From Lichenostomus cassidix (taxonomy: Eukaryota > Chordata > Aves > Passeriformes > Meliphagidae): DNA of 64,000 nucleotides. Below the pieces are notes generated by a model. That model did not search any database, was not told where the DNA came from, and saw only the letters and a list, made by a program, of their open reading frames with translations. Shown piece by piece: positions 42,036 to 55,469 of the stretch. Where the stretch lies: the NCBI GenBank assembly GCA_008360975.2, contig VLJF02000047.1, positions 1,664,599-1,728,598 of the forward strand. Direction: 5' to 3'. Positions within the stretch are counted from its first letter, which is position 1, and each line of letters starts with the position of its first letter. The position numbers were made by a program, and so were the translations under genes.

Positions 42036-42830
42036 TGGCACCTTGGTGCCCTCAGCCACGCCCCCCGGCACCAGGTGCCGCCCGCCGATTTTCGGCGCGC
42101 GCCGCGCGCTGCCGCGCGCGGCGCGGTGGATGCGGGGGGACACCCCGGGAGGCCCCTTCCGGGCGGCGTCATCCCCCCCCACTGCGGGGAGCTGCAGCGG
42201 CAGCCCCCCCCCTGCGGCGGGCCCACCTGGGCTGCCCCCCCTCGCGGGGGGGCCCGCCTGTGTCGCCCCACCTTCTGGCACAGGTGCCTCAGTTACGTTC
42301 CAGTGGGGGTAGGCGGGCCCGGCGGGCTCCCGGACTATGCGGCCGTGACGTGCCTAGCACACGCACGGGGTAGCCCGCGGTGGGATTCGAACCCCTGACG
42401 TGCAGAGATCCGGCTTAAGGCCATACCCACCGAGCCAGAGTGGCTCCTTAATTTTAAATCCTTTTTTTGGGGGCATATCCTTTTCGCCGCACAATGACGT
42501 CAACAAAGCCCTGCCCACTTCCCCGCCCCCGATTCTGCGTCCGTCACGGTACTCCACCCACTGCTCCGCCTGTCGTCCCTCCCTCGGCCCCGCCCCTGTC
42601 GGCGCCCTGCCCGGGACAAAGCCACGCCTCCGGTGGTCTCCACACCCCGCCCCTCGACGTCACGGGGCTCGGCACACAGCCACGGCCCTGCCGCTCCCCC
42701 TACCCCGCCCAAGAGCCCGCCCCTCGGTGCCCCCTCAGTCCGCCCTAAGCTACGCCTGTCTCCGCCCGCCCGTCGCTATGGCAACAGGGGAGCCGTTGCT
42801 TCTTTAGCGTTTTACTTTTTTCCCCATTTT
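42036..42830. promoter_or_regulatory. CpG island with CRE, GC-box and RFX X-box-like motifs
   Basis: Dense in CpG and GC boxes. A full CRE, TGACGTCA, lies at 42495-42502, with CRE-like sites at 42346-42352 (TGACGTG) and 42656-42663. GTCGCTATGGCAAC at 42772-42785 matches the imperfect-palindrome X-box bound by RFX factors, common in ciliary-gene promoters. The 3' edge drops sharply to AT-rich sequence at 42800. No exon is recognised on either side. Confidence 0.5.
42374..42447 (-). pseudogene. tRNA-like relic (Leu/Ser-like, Pol III boxes)
   Basis: On the minus strand, an A-box-like TGGCTCGGTGGG (42426-42437) and a perfect B-box GGTTCGAATCC (42383-42393) are spaced as in a tRNA gene. A TTAAG sequence sits where the anticodon loop would be. 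The acceptor and anticodon stems do not pair properly, so I take it as a tRNA pseudogene or the head of a tRNA-derived SINE, not a working tRNA. Confidence 0.4.
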
Positions 42831-44229
42831 TGGAGCTCCTTTGCTAGAGAATTTTCCTAAGGTTCAGTGCATGGTTTTTACATGCTTTCCTTCAACTGTA
42901 TTAGCACAAATTACCATTCTCTCAAATCTTACTGGGTCTTTTAATCACTTTTTGAAAGCACCATTTATGATTCTTGAAAACCAAAACACATTTTGGGGGA
43001 TACTGCAGCACTAGCATATATACAGTTGTTTCTCCCAACTACGTCCATTTTGCTTATCTCATTGTACAGTATTTCCTAGGGGCTTCTACTGTGTATCGCT
43101 GGGGTTTTTTCCCTTGTTTCGTGCCTGCATTCACTTCTGTGTGCATGTCTTACCCCATCCTGTGCTTTTGCAGGGATCACTTCTGCAGTCTTGGGGGTTT
43201 TTTTTCCACCTCTACACTACTGCCACGTGTTTACTAGTGTCCCCCAATCTGCAGAAAAAAATGGAAAAACTCTGCAACAACATTTTCATGTTACACACTC
43301 AAGGCATGACTTTATTTTGTGCCCAGCACGTACCACAGCAATCATCTCATCCCCCCATAGCCCGGGTGTGCAGAGACAACCATTCCAGAATACAGAGCTT
43401 TTACTCCGTTTCTCAGATAGTGCATACAGTAAAAGCCAATAGGAAAGCATTGCCTCAGTGTTCATTAGTCCAAAGTGGAGCAAACTCCCCATATTCGGTG
43501 TCTCGTTGCACTCCAATGTCCTTGTCTGTCACGCTTATGACATTCTTCACTTGTTTTTAGCAGTCATTTTTCTGGGCCTGGATGTCTTCAGCCCTGCTGC
43601 AGGTGCTCTGGCCTAGCTGCTTGTCATATCCATCCTGTCTTGTTGAGAACCACATGTTCCTGCTGGATGTTCTGTTCACAGTGCTTGTCTTTCTGCTTAT
43701 CTTTGGGGGTCAATCCCAAGCTCTTGCTATGCTGAATTCACCAGGCCTCATGTGGCACAACATCGCCCTGGAAGAAACCAAACATTTCTTTTCCCAGGGG
43801 AAACCCAAACCAAACCTTTGACTACAGTGACACAATATTTTTAACCTGATGATACATTTTGCAACAGTAGCAGTCAGTCATAATAATTTTCCTTCAGCAG
43901 CCTTTCATGTCATTTTGTTTTCTATATCTTTTGGAACAGAACAGATGCCATCTTTCCCTTCTCTACGCATGCCACATCACCACAATATCCTCGCCGGGAT
44001 AGGCAACTCCAGCAGCGGCGAAACCCCACCATCTGGAAGAGAACACGACACACGTGTCAGTCATTTCCGCACGGCTCCGCACATGTGCTAGTCTGAGTGC
44101 CCGATGCCACGTCCTCCTGGGCCTCCTACCCACCAGCCGCCTGTTGAAGTCGTGACACAGCGGAGGGTTTCAGGCCTGCTCAGCCACAGCGACACTTAAA
44201 AGTTTCACAGTATTCTACAAATTCTCAAT
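42831..44229. other. unassigned sequence before the macrosatellite
   Basis: No gene recognised; frames such as 43114-43560 and 43582-43821 lack domains. Parts may be highly decayed macrosatellite, but I could not align them with confidence. Confidence 0.4.
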
Positions 44230-45205
44230 CAGGTGCACTATCTCTTACCCACCCATGTCATCCCACCGCAACCACCCAGTCTAATACCTTCTAATCCATC
44301 TCCAGGGCTTCTTCACACTTGCCTGCAGCAAAGGCTGTCTAACAGTGCATGCACTCCATACTGTGCAGAGTTGCAATTCCCCTCCAGGGACGGTCATCAC
44401 ACACTCGGCATTCTTCTTCACCCAAACATTCCTATCTCACTCCATCCACAAGTTTCTCTGAAGACACATACTTTGTATTGACATTCAGCCAGCTGCTGAT
44501 TACGTCCAGGCAAAGTTCTTATGAAGTCATCTCAGCTTCTGCGAGAGGTGTGTACGCACAGAGGCCAAAGCTCGTGGCTGCACTCCAAGTCGTCCGAGCC
44601 TCAGCACGCAGCAGGCCGAGAGGATACGCTTGCGGGAAGCAGGTTTGTACCCACCGTCCCCCCGCTCAGGGGGGAACGGGAGGCCTTTGCCTACATGCGG
44701 TCACCTCTGCTCGCAGGCCATAAACATCTACCCTCCGTGGCCCACGTGTGCAAACCTGAACCCACTGTCACATGCTATAACCATGCCATTTTCATGTCAC
44801 AGTTACCTTACAGGGTCTTTCAATGCCTTTGACATGCTGTGCAGTGCTAGGCCTTTCACTGCAGCATGGCATATATATCCATACAGCTGCAGCGTGCTGC
44901 AAGATGCTGAGGCTGCTTTGCCAGGGGGACAGGCCTGGCCATGGGCCCATGACTTCAGCCTATGTTAACCCACCTCAGGATGCCCCTGGGACGCATGGAC
45001 CGCTGCTATTGCTTTGTCCCTGTTTGTTCCTGTGGCCCTATGTGTCCTTCCACTCCTCTTTTTCTCTCTGTCTCTCCTTGTGTCCGTCATAGCTAGGAAC
45101 AGATGCCACTCACAGCACACACCGTGTGAGGGTCTCCTTTGCACATCCATTCCTTCCCAGGTATTTCTAGAGAACGTCCCAAGTTCCATCCTAAACGCTA
45201 CCTTG

Positions 45206-45225
45206 ACACAAGAGGGTGCTGTAGG
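45206..45225 (+). promoter_or_regulatory. degenerate CTCF-like site, unit 1
   Basis: ACACAAGAGGGTGCTGTAGG: same position as the later sites, but the CCA is lost and GGGCGC is changed to GGGTGC. Confidence 0.3.
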
Positions 45226-46069
45226 AGTGGACTCCTGTCACTTCCAGTCTGCCGTCTTGCATCTCAAAGCCATTGCCTACATAGCACCCTTTGTGCTCAG
45301 AATTGCACTTCTTTCCAACACCCATGTCCCACGTCTTACACGCGGCACTGACAACTCACAGGTCTCACAATTATTGCACCGAGCCTGTAAACACGACCTG
45401 CACAACTCTCCCTATGTGCACCCACTATCACTTTGTAGTTTTCCCTCTCTCTATCAAAACTATGCCTGAACAGGTGCCCAGATTCCAACTGCTCCGTGCT
45501 GGCTTCTCAGTAATACATGCCTCCTGCTCTGGCAAGTGCAACACTTTTGAAACATGACACATACCTTCTCATACCAGCATACTTAGCACAGCCAGAGTTG
45601 CACGCTCCCCCAGGACAGATTCTTCTCCATTTCTGCCTTGACCCTCACACCAGTGCCAGCCCACGGGGCTCCACATGGATGCAGTGTCCTTGCAATACAG
45701 GCAACCCTGAGAAACACACAAAGACTGTTGCTGCAGCCTGTACATCCCTGCACGTTCCTTGTCACCGAGACCCTTCAAGGCACATTCTTTCCTACAGCTT
45801 TTGCAAGCCTCTTCAACAATCCATAACCTCCTCACCGTCTCCTTCTATGTCCATTCACCTACTTCATCCTTCTCACCAGCCCACTGCCAGGCTCTCTTGT
45901 TCCATACTCCTCCTACTTCCTGACCCAAACCTCCACGTCCAATTCTATTCCAGGGAGGGTTATCATGTACTCATCATTCTTCTTCAGCAAAACATTCATA
46001 TACACTTGTATCCACCAGTCTCCCTCAAGACAGCTACTTTGCACTGCCTGACCGACTGACCGACTGAAA

Positions 46070-46123
<54 letters not shown>

Positions 46124-46155
46124 TACCTACCTACCTACCTACCTACCTACCTAGC
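46070..46155. repeat. compound tetranucleotide tract, unit 1/2 junction
   Basis: Short GACC/GACT start, then AGCC repeats and CTAC repeats, ending at CTAGCTGATGACATCC. Confidence 0.9.
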
Positions 46156-46820
46156 TGATGACATCCAGGGAAAATTTTTCCTCATTCATCTCACTTTCTG
46201 GAAGATGTCAAACCCTGCAGCTGTACTCCAAATGTTCCAAGCTTCAGCATGCACCTAGCAAGGAGGATATGCATTGTACCCACTGTCCCCCAGCTCAGGG
46301 GGGAACGGGAGGCCTCTGCCTACATGCTGTCACCTCTGCTCGAAGGCCATAAACATGGCCTCCTTGGCCCACCTGTGCAAACCCTCATCCAGCCCCATGT
46401 GCCATAAAGAAAACATTTTCATGTCACAGTTACCTTACAGGGCCTTTCAATGCATTCCACATGCTTTACAGTGCAGCAATGCATGTATATGCACACATCT
46501 GGAGCCAGCTGTAAGATGCTGACGCTGCTTTGCCAGGGGGACAGGCCTGGCCATCAGCCCATGACTTCAGTCTATATTAACTCACCTCAGGATGCCCCTG
46601 GCACCCTATGGACCGCTCCTATTGCTGTGTCCCTGTTCGTTCCTGTGGCCCTACCTGTCCCTCCTCTCCTCTTTTTCCCTTCCTCTCTGTCCTTGTGTGT
46701 TTCAAACCTAAGACCAGATGCCAGTGACAGGACACACCGTGGGAGGGTCTGCTTTGCACATCCATTCCTTCCCAGGTATTTCTAGAGAACGTCCCAAGTT
46801 CCATCCTAAACAGTACCTCG

Positions 46821-46840
46821 ACACCAGAGGGCGCTGTAGG
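46821..46840 (+). promoter_or_regulatory. CTCF-like site, unit 2
   Basis: ACACCAGAGGGCGCTGTAGG fits the core CTCF consensus (CCA, AGRGGGC, GC). It sits about 660 bp into the unit. Binding is inferred from the motif alone. Confidence 0.55.
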
Positions 46841-47696
46841 AGTGGATTTCCATCCCTTTTGGGCCTGCCGTCCTGCATTTTAAAGCCGTTGCCTTTGTAG
46901 CACCCTTTCTGCTCAGAACTGCAATTCTTTGCAACACCCACGTCTTACACATGTCTTACCGTGTCTTACACATGCCACTTACACCTGACAGGTGTCACAA
47001 TTACTGCAGCGAGCCTGTAAACACGACCTGTACAAGTCTCCCCATGTGCATACAGTATCCCTCTCCCTATGTGCACACAGTATCTCTTTGTAGTTTTCTC
47101 TTTCACTCTCAAATCTATGCCTGAGCATGTAGCAAAATTCAAGTGCTCCATGCTTGCTTCTCAGCAATGCATGCCTCCTGCTGTGGTAAGTGCAACACTT
47201 TTGAAACGTGACACATACCTTCTCATATCAGCATACTTAGGACAGCCAGAGCTGCATGCTCCCCGAGGACAGATTCTTCTCCATTTCAGCCTTGACACTC
47301 AAACCACGTGCCAGCCCATGGAGCTCCACACGGATGTAGTGCCCTTGTCATACAGGGAACCTGGTGAAACACAGAAATACTGTTGCTGCAACCTGTACAT
47401 CTCTGCTTGTTCCCTGTTACAGAGACACTTCAAGGTACCTTCTTTCCTCCAGCCTTTGCAACACTTCTCTACCATCCATAACCCCCTCAGTGCCTCCTTC
47501 TAAGCCCATTCACCTACTTCATCCTTGTCACTTACCTGCTCCCAGGCTTTCTTGTTCTATACTCCTCCTACTTCCTGACCCAAACCTCCATGTACCATTC
47601 CATTCCAGGGAGGGTTATCATGTACTCATCATTCTTCTTCAGCAAAACATTCATATACACCTCTATTTACCAGTCTCCCTTAAGACAGCTCCTTTG

Positions 47697-47704
47697 CTGT
47701 GACT

Positions 47705-47747
<43 letters not shown>

Positions 47748-47823
47748 AGCCAGCCAGCCTGCCAGCCAGCCAACCAACCAACCAGCCAGCCAGCTAGCTA
47801 GCTAGCTAGCTAGCTAGGTAGGT

Positions 47824-47858
<35 letters not shown>

Positions 47859-47871
47859 TAGCTAGCTAGGT

Positions 47872-47918
<47 letters not shown>

Positions 47919-47930
47919 TAGCTAGCTATC
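47697..47930. repeat. compound tetranucleotide tract, unit 2/3 junction
   Basis: GACT repeats, then interspersed AGCC, AACC, AGCT and AGGT blocks. Block order is nearly the same as in the tract at 52867-53093. Confidence 0.92.
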
Positions 47931-48624
47931 TGATCAAATCCAGGGAAATTATTCCTCAGTCATCTCACCTTCTGCAAGAGGTCAAAGCCTGCAGCTGCAC
48001 TCCAAGCTGTGGAAGCCTCAGCATGCAGCAGGTCCAGAGGATACCCTTGCAGGAAGCAGGTTAGTACCCACTGTCCCCCAGGACAGGGGGGAACGGGAGG
48101 CCTTTGCCTACATGCTGTCATCTGTGCTTACAGGCCATAAACATCTACCCTCTGTGGCCCACGTGTGCAAATCCCCATCCAGCCCCACGTGCCATAACCA
48201 TACCATTTTCATGTCACAGTTACCTTACAGGGTGTTTCAATGCATTCCACATGCTCTGCAGTGCTAGGCCTTGCACCGCAGCAATGCATGTATATCCACA
48301 CATCTGGAGCCTGCTGCAAGACGCTGCCCCTGCTTTGCCAGGGGGACAGGCCTGGCCATCGACCCATGACTTCAGGCTACATTAAGCCACCTCAGGATGG
48401 CCCCGGGACCTGTGGATCGCTCACACTGCTTTGTCCATGTTTGTTCCTGTGGCCCTACCTGTCCCTCCCCTCTTCTTTTTCTCTTCCTCTCTGTCCTTGT
48501 CTCTTTCAAACCTAAGGGCAGTTGCCAGTGACAGGATACAACCTGCCAGGGTCTCCTGTGCACATCCATTCCTTCCCAGGTATTTGTAGAGAACGTCCCA
48601 AGTTCCATCAGAAACACTACCTCG

Positions 48625-48644
48625 ACACCAGAGGGCGCTGTAGG
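48625..48644 (+). promoter_or_regulatory. CTCF-like site, unit 3
   Basis: Identical to the unit 2 site and in the same orientation, 1804 bp downstream of it. Confidence 0.55.
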
Positions 48645-49502
48645 AGTGGATTTCCATCACTTTTGGGCCTGCCGTCCTGCATTTCAAAGCCATTGCCTTT
48701 GTAGCACCCTTTTTGCTCAGAACTGCAATTCTTTGCAACATCGACCTCCTAGACATGTCTTACTGTGTCTTGCACATGCCACTTACACCTCACAAGTGTC
48801 ACAATTACTGCACCGAGCCTGTAAACATGACCCGTACAACTCTCCCTATGTGCATACAGTATCACTCTCCCTATGTGCACACAGTATCTCTTTGTACTTT
48901 TCTCTTTCACTGTGAAATCTATGCCTGAACATGTAGCAAAATTCAAGTGTTCCATGCTTGCTTCTCAGCAATGCATGCCTCCTGCTGTGGCAAGTGCAAC
49001 ACTTTTATAACGTGACACATACCTTCTCATATCAGCATACTTTGGAAAGCCAGAGCTGCATGCTTCCCCAGGACAGATTCTTCTCCATTTCTGCCTTGAT
49101 ACTCAAACCACGTGCCAGCCCATGGAGCTCCACATGGATGTAGTGCCCTTGTCATACAGGCAACCTGGTGAAACACAGAAATACTGTTACTGCAACCTGT
49201 ACATCCCTGCATGTTCCCTGTCACCGAGACAGTTCAAGACACGTTCTTTCCTCCAGCTTTTGCAAGCCTCTTCTACAATCCATAACCCAATCCGTGCCTT
49301 CTTCTAAGCCCATTCACCTACTTCATCCTTGTCACTTACCTGCTCCCAGGCTTTCTTGTTCCATACTCCTCCTACTTCCTGACCGAAACCTCCACGTAGC
49401 ATTCCATTCCAGGGAGGGTTATCACGTACTCATCATTCTTCTTCAGCAAAACATTCATATACACCTCTATTCACCAGTCTCCCTTAAGACAGCTCCTTTG
49501 CT

Positions 49503-49674
49503 GTGACTGACTGACTGACTGACTGACAGCCAGCCAGCCAGCCAGCCAGCCACCACCCACCCACCCAGCCAGCCAGCTACCCACCCAGCCAGCCAGCTAT
49601 CACCACTACCTACCTACCTACCTACCTAGCTACCTACCTACCTAGCTACCTACCTACCTACCTACCTACCTAGC
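49503..49674. repeat. compound tetranucleotide tract, unit 3/4 junction
   Basis: GACT, AGCC, CACC and CTAC blocks. Confidence 0.92.
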
Positions 49675-50354
49675 TGATCACATCCAGGGAAAATTTTTTT
49701 CTCATTCATCTCACTTTCTGGAAGATGTCAAACCCTGCAGCTGTACTCCAAATGTTCCAAGCTTCAGCATGCACCTAGCAAGGAGGATATGCTTGCAGGA
49801 AGTAGGTTTGTACCCACTGTCCCCCAGCTCAGGGGGGAACGGGAGGCCTCTGCCTACATGCTGTCACCTCTTCTCGAAGGCCATAAACATGGCCTCCTTA
49901 GCCCACCTGTGCAAACCCTCATCCAGCCCCACGTGCCATAAAGAAAACATTTTCATGTCACAGTTACCTTACAGGGCCTTTCAATGCATTCCACATGCTT
50001 TACAGTGCAGCAATGCATGTATATCCACACATCTGGAGCCTGCTGTAAGATGCTGACGCTGCTTTGCCAGGGGGACAGGCCTGGCCATCGGCCCATGACT
50101 TCAGTCTATATTAACTCACCTCAGGATGCCCCTGGCACCCTATGGACCGCTCCTATTGCTGTGTCCCTGTTTGTTCCTGTGGCCCTACCTGTCCCTCCTG
50201 TCCTCTTTTTCCCTTCCTCTCTGTCCTTGTGTGTTTCAAACCTAAGACCAGATGCCAGTGACAGGACACACCGTGGGAGGGTCTGCTTTGCACATCCATT
50301 ACTTCCCAGGTATTTCTAGAGAACGTCCCAAGTTCCATCCTAAACAGTACCTCG

Positions 50355-50374
50355 ACACCAGAGGGCGCTGTAGG
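50355..50374 (+). promoter_or_regulatory. CTCF-like site, unit 4
   Basis: Identical core in the same orientation, 1730 bp after the previous site. Confidence 0.55.
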
Positions 50375-51235
50375 AGTGGATTTCCATCACTTTTGGGCCT
50401 GCCGTCCTGCATTTCAAAGCCGTTGCCTTTCTAGCACCCTTTGTGCTCAGAACTGCAATTCTTTGCAACACCCACGTCTTACACATGTCTTACCGTGTCT
50501 TACACATGCCACTTACACCTTCCAGGTCTCACAATCATTGCACCGAGCCTGTAAACACGACTTGTACACCTCTCCCTATGTGCATACAGTATCCCTCTCC
50601 CTATGTGCACACAGTATCTCTTTGTACTTTTCTCTTTCACTGTGAAATCTATGCCTGAACATGTAGCAAATTTCAACTGCTCCATGCTTGCTTCTCAGGA
50701 ATACATGCCTCCTGCTGTGGCAAGTGCAACACTTTTGAAACGTGACACATACCTTCTCATATCAGCATACTTAGGACAGCCAGAGCTGCATGCTCCCCGA
50801 GGACAGATTCTTCTCCATTTCAGCCTTCACACTCAAACCACGTGCCAGCCCATGGAGCTCCACATGCATGTAGTGCCCTTGTCATACAGGCAACCTGGTG
50901 AAACACAGAAATACTGTTGCTGCAACCTGTACATCTCTGCTTGTTCCCTGTTACAGAGACACTTCAAGGTACCTTCTTTCCTCCAGCTTTTGCAACACTT
51001 GTCTACCATCCATAACCCCCTCAGTGCCTCCTTCTATGCCCATTCACCTACTTCATCCTTGTCACCAACCCACTGCCAGGCTTTCCTGTTCCATACTCCT
51101 CCTACTTCCTGACCCAAAAATCCACGTAGCATTCCATTCCAGGGAGGGTTATCACATAGTCATCATTCGTCTTCACCTAAGCATTCATATACACCTGTAT
51201 CCACCAGTCTTCCTCAAGACAGCTACTTGGCACTT

Positions 51236-51292
51236 ACTCACTCACGGACTGACAGTGAGCCAGCCACCTAGCTAGCTAGCTAGCTAGCTAGC
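51236..51292. repeat. short tetranucleotide tract, unit 4/5 junction
   Basis: CTCA/GACT start and AGCT repeats; the shortest tract, which explains the short 1618-bp unit. Confidence 0.9.
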
Positions 51293-51987
51293 TGATCACA
51301 TCTAGGGAAAATCATTCCTCAGTCATGTCACCTTCTGCGAGAGGTCCAAGCCTGGAGCTGCACTCCAAATGGTCCAAGCTTCAGTGTGCACAGAGCAAAG
51401 AGGATATGCTTGCAGGAAGTAGGTTAGTACCCACTGTCCCCCAGCTCAGGGGGGAACAGGAGGCCTTTGCCTACATGCTGTCATGTCTGCTGCCAGGCCA
51501 TAAATATCTACCCTCCTTGGCCCACCCGTGCAAATCCTCATCCAGCCCCACATGCCATAACCATACCATTTTCATGTCACAGTTACCTTACAGGGTGTTT
51601 CAATGCATTCCACACGCTGTGCAGTGCTAGGCCTTGCACCGCAGCAATGCATGTATATCCACACATCTGGAGCCTGCGGCAAGACGCTGCCCCTGCTTTG
51701 CCAGGGGGACAGGCCTGGCCATCGACCCATGACTTCAGGCTATATTAAGCCACCTCGGGATGGCCCCGGGACCTATGGACCGCTCACATTGCTTTGTCCC
51801 TGTTTGTTCCTGTGGCTCGACCTGTCCCTCCTCTCTTGTTTTTCTCTTCCTCTCTGTCCTTGTGTCTTTCAAACCTAAGACCAGATGCCAGTGACAGGAC
51901 ACAGCGTGTGAGCATCTCCTTTGCACATCCATTCCTTCCCAGGTATTTGTAGAGAATGTCCCAAGTTCCATCCTAAACAGTACCTCG

Positions 51988-52007
51988 ACACCAGAGGGCG
52001 CTGTAGG
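51988..52007 (+). promoter_or_regulatory. CTCF-like site, unit 5
   Basis: Identical core in the same orientation, 1633 bp after the previous site. Confidence 0.55.
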
Positions 52008-52866
52008 AGTGGATTTCCATCACTTTTGGGCCTGCCGTCCTGCATTTCAAAGCCATTGCCTTCGTAGCACCCTTTGTGCTCAGAACTGCAATTCTTTGCA
52101 ACTTAGACCTCCTAGACATGTCTTACTGTGTCTTACACATGCCACTCACACCGCACAGGTCTCACAATTACTGCAGTGAGCCTGTAAACACGACCTGTAC
52201 AACTCTCCCTATGTGCATACAGTATCCCTCCCCCTATGTGCACACAGTATCTCTTTGTACTTTTCTCTTTCACTGTCCAATCTATGCCTGAACATGTAGC
52301 AAAATTCAACTGCTCTATGCTTGCTACTCAGGAATACATGCCTCCTGCTCTGGCAAGTGCAACACTTTTGAAATGTGATACATACCTTCTCATATCAGCA
52401 TACTTAGGACAGCCAGAGCTACATGCTCCCCGAGGACAGATTCTTTGCCATTTCCGCCTTGACAATCACACCGAGTGGCAGCCCATGGAGCTCCACATGG
52501 ATGTAGTGTCCTTGCAATACAGGCAACCCTGTGAAACACAGAAAGGCTGTTACTGCAACCTGTACATCCCTGCGCGTTCCTTGTCACCGAGACAGTTCAA
52601 GACATGTTCTTTCCTACAGCTTTTGCAAGCCTCTTCTACAATGCATAACCCCATCAGTGCCTTCTTCTAAGCCCATGCAGCTACTTCATCCTTCTCACTT
52701 ACCTGCTCCCAGGCTTTCTTGTTCTATACTCCTCCTACTTCCTGACCCAAACCTCCATGTACCATTCCATTCCAGGGAGGGTTATCATGTACTCATCATT
52801 CTTCTTCAGCAAAACATTCATATACACCTCTATTTACCAGTCTCCCTTAAGACAGCTACTTTGCTG

Positions 52867-52867
52867 T

Positions 52868-52906
<39 letters not shown>

Positions 52907-53042
52907 AGACAGACAGCCTGCCAGCCAGCCAGCCAGCCAGCCAGCCAACCAACCAACCAGCCAGCCAGCCAGCTAGCTAGCTAGCTAGGTAGGTAGGTAG
53001 GTAGCCAGCCAGCCAGCCAGCCAGCTAGCTAGCTAGGTAGGT

Positions 53043-53077
<35 letters not shown>

Positions 53078-53093
53078 TAGCTAGCTAGCTATC
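52867..53093. repeat. compound tetranucleotide tract, unit 5/6 junction
   Basis: Same block order as 47697-47930, which supports duplication of whole units rather than independent slippage. Confidence 0.92.
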
Positions 53094-53788
53094 TGATCAA
53101 ATCCAGGGAAAATTATTCCTCAGTCATCTCACCTTCTGCAAGAGGTCCAAGCCTGCAGCTGCACTCCAAGCTGTGGAAGCCTCAGCATGCAGCAGGTCCA
53201 GAGGATACCCTTGCAGGAAGCAGGTTAGTACCCACTGTCCCCCAGGACAGGGGGGAACAGGAGGCCTTTCCCTACATGCTGTCATCTGTGCTTACAGGCC
53301 ATAAACATCTACCCTCTGTGGCCCACGTGTGCAAACCCTCATCCAGCCCCACATGCTACACACATGCCATTTTCATGTCACAGTTACCTTACAGGGTCTT
53401 TCAATGCATTCCACATGCTGTGCAGTGCTAGGCCTTTCACGGCAGCACTGCATATAAATCCACAGATCTGCAGCCTACTGCAAGATGCTGACCCTGCTTT
53501 GCCAGGGTGACAGGCCTGGCCATCGGCCCAAGACTTCGGGCTATATTAAGCCACCTCAGGATGCCCCCGGGACCTATGGACTGCTCCTGTTGCTGTGTCT
53601 GTGTTCGTTCCTGTGGCCCTACCTGTCCCTCCTCTCCTCTTTTTCCCTTCCTCTCTGTCCTCGTGTCTTTCAAATCTAAGACCACATGCCATTGACAGGA
53701 CACAACATGTGAGGGTCTCCTTTGCACATCCACTCCTTTCCAGTTATTTATAGAGAACGTCACAAGTTCCATCACAAACACTACCTTG

Positions 53789-53808
53789 ACACGAGAGGGC
53801 GCTGTAGG
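53789..53808 (+). promoter_or_regulatory. CTCF-like site with one change, unit 6
   Basis: ACACGAGAGGGCGCTGTAGG: one C to G change, creating a CpG, in an otherwise identical site. Confidence 0.45.
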
Positions 53809-54655
53809 AGTGGATTTCCATCACTTTTGGGCCTGCTGTCCTGCATTTCAAAGCCATTGCCTTCGTAGCACCCTTTGTGCTCAGAACTGCAATTCTTTGC
53901 AACACCCATGTCTTACACATGTCTTACCGTGTCTTACACATGCCACTCACACCTCCCAGGTCTCACAATTACTGCAGTGAGCCTGTAAACACGACCTGTA
54001 CACCTCTCCCCATGTGCATACAGTATCACTCTTCCTATGTGCACACAGTATGTCTTTGTACTTTTCTCTTTCACTCTCAAATCTATGCCTGAGCATGTAG
54101 CAAAATTCAAGTGCTCCATGCTTGCTTCTCAGGAATCCATGCCTCCTGCTGCGGCAAGTGCAACACTTTTGAAACGTGACACATACCTTCTCATATCAGC
54201 ATACCTAGGACAGCCAGAGCTGCACGCTCCCCGAGGACAGATTCTTCTCCATTTCTGCCTTGACACTCAAACCACGTGCCAGCCCATGGAGCTCCACATG
54301 GATGTAGTGCCCTTGTAATACAGGGAACCTGGTGAAACACAGAAATACTGTTGCTGCAACCTGTACATCCCTGCATGTTCCTTGTGACAGAGACACTTCA
54401 AGCCACATTCTTTCCTCCAGCTTTTGCAACACTTGTCTACCATCCATAACCCCCTCAGTGCCTCCTTGTATGCCCATTCACCTACTTCATCCTTGTCACC
54501 AACCCACTGCCAGGCTTTCCTGTTCCATACTCCTCCTACTTCCTGACCCAAAAATCCACCTACCATTCCATTCCAGGGAGGGTTATCACATAGTCATCAT
54601 TCGTCTTCACCTAAACACTCATATCCACCTGTATCCACCAGTCTTCCTCAAGACA

Positions 54656-54754
54656 GCTACTTTGCACTTACTCACTCACGGACAGACAGTGAGCCAGCCA
54701 CCTACCTAGCTAGCTAGCTACCTACCTACCTAGCTAGCTAGCTAGCTAGCTAGC
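54656..54754. repeat. tetranucleotide tract, unit 6/7 junction
   Basis: Shares the CACTTACTCACTCACGGAC start with the tract at 51236, then CTAC and AGCT repeats. Confidence 0.9.
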
Positions 54755-55449
54755 TGATCACATCCAGGGAAAATTATTCCTCATTCCTGTCACCTTCTGT
54801 GAGAGGTCCAAGCCTGCAGCTGCACTCCAAATGGTCCAAGCTTCAGCGTGCACCGAGCAAAGAGGATATGCTTGCAGGAAGTAGGTTTGTACCCACTGTC
54901 CCCCAGCTCAGGGGGGAACAGGAGGCCTTTGCTTACATGCTGTCATCTGTGCTCACAGGCCATAAACATCTACCCTCCTTGGCCCACCTGTGCAAATCCC
55001 CATCCAGTCCCACATGCTACACACATGCCATTTTCATGTCACAGTTACCTTACAGGGTGTTTCAATGCATTCCACATGCTGTGCAGTGCTAGGCCTTGCA
55101 CCGCAGCAATGCATGTATATGCACACATCTGCAGCCTGCTGCAAGATGCTGCCCCTGCTTTGCCAGGGTGACAGGCCTGGCCATCGACCCATGACTTCAG
55201 GCTACATTAACCCACCTCAGGATGGCCCCGGGACCTGTGGATCGCTCACACTGCTTTGTCCATGTTTGTTCCTGTGGCCCTACCTGTCCCTCCCCTCTTC
55301 TTTTTCTCTTCCTCTCTGTCCTTGTGTCTTTCAAACCTAAGACCAGATGCCAGTGACAGGGCACAACCTGCCAGGGTCTCCTTTGCACATCCATTCCTTC
55401 CCAGGTATTTATAGAGAACGTCACAAGTTCCATCAGAAACACTACCTCG

Positions 55450-55469
55450 ACACCAGAGGGCGCTGTAGG
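55450..55469 (+). promoter_or_regulatory. CTCF-like site, unit 7
   Basis: Identical to the sites of units 2-5. In the next units the position has decayed (for example near 57207: ACACAGGAGGACACTGGAGG), so this is the last good site. Confidence 0.55.
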
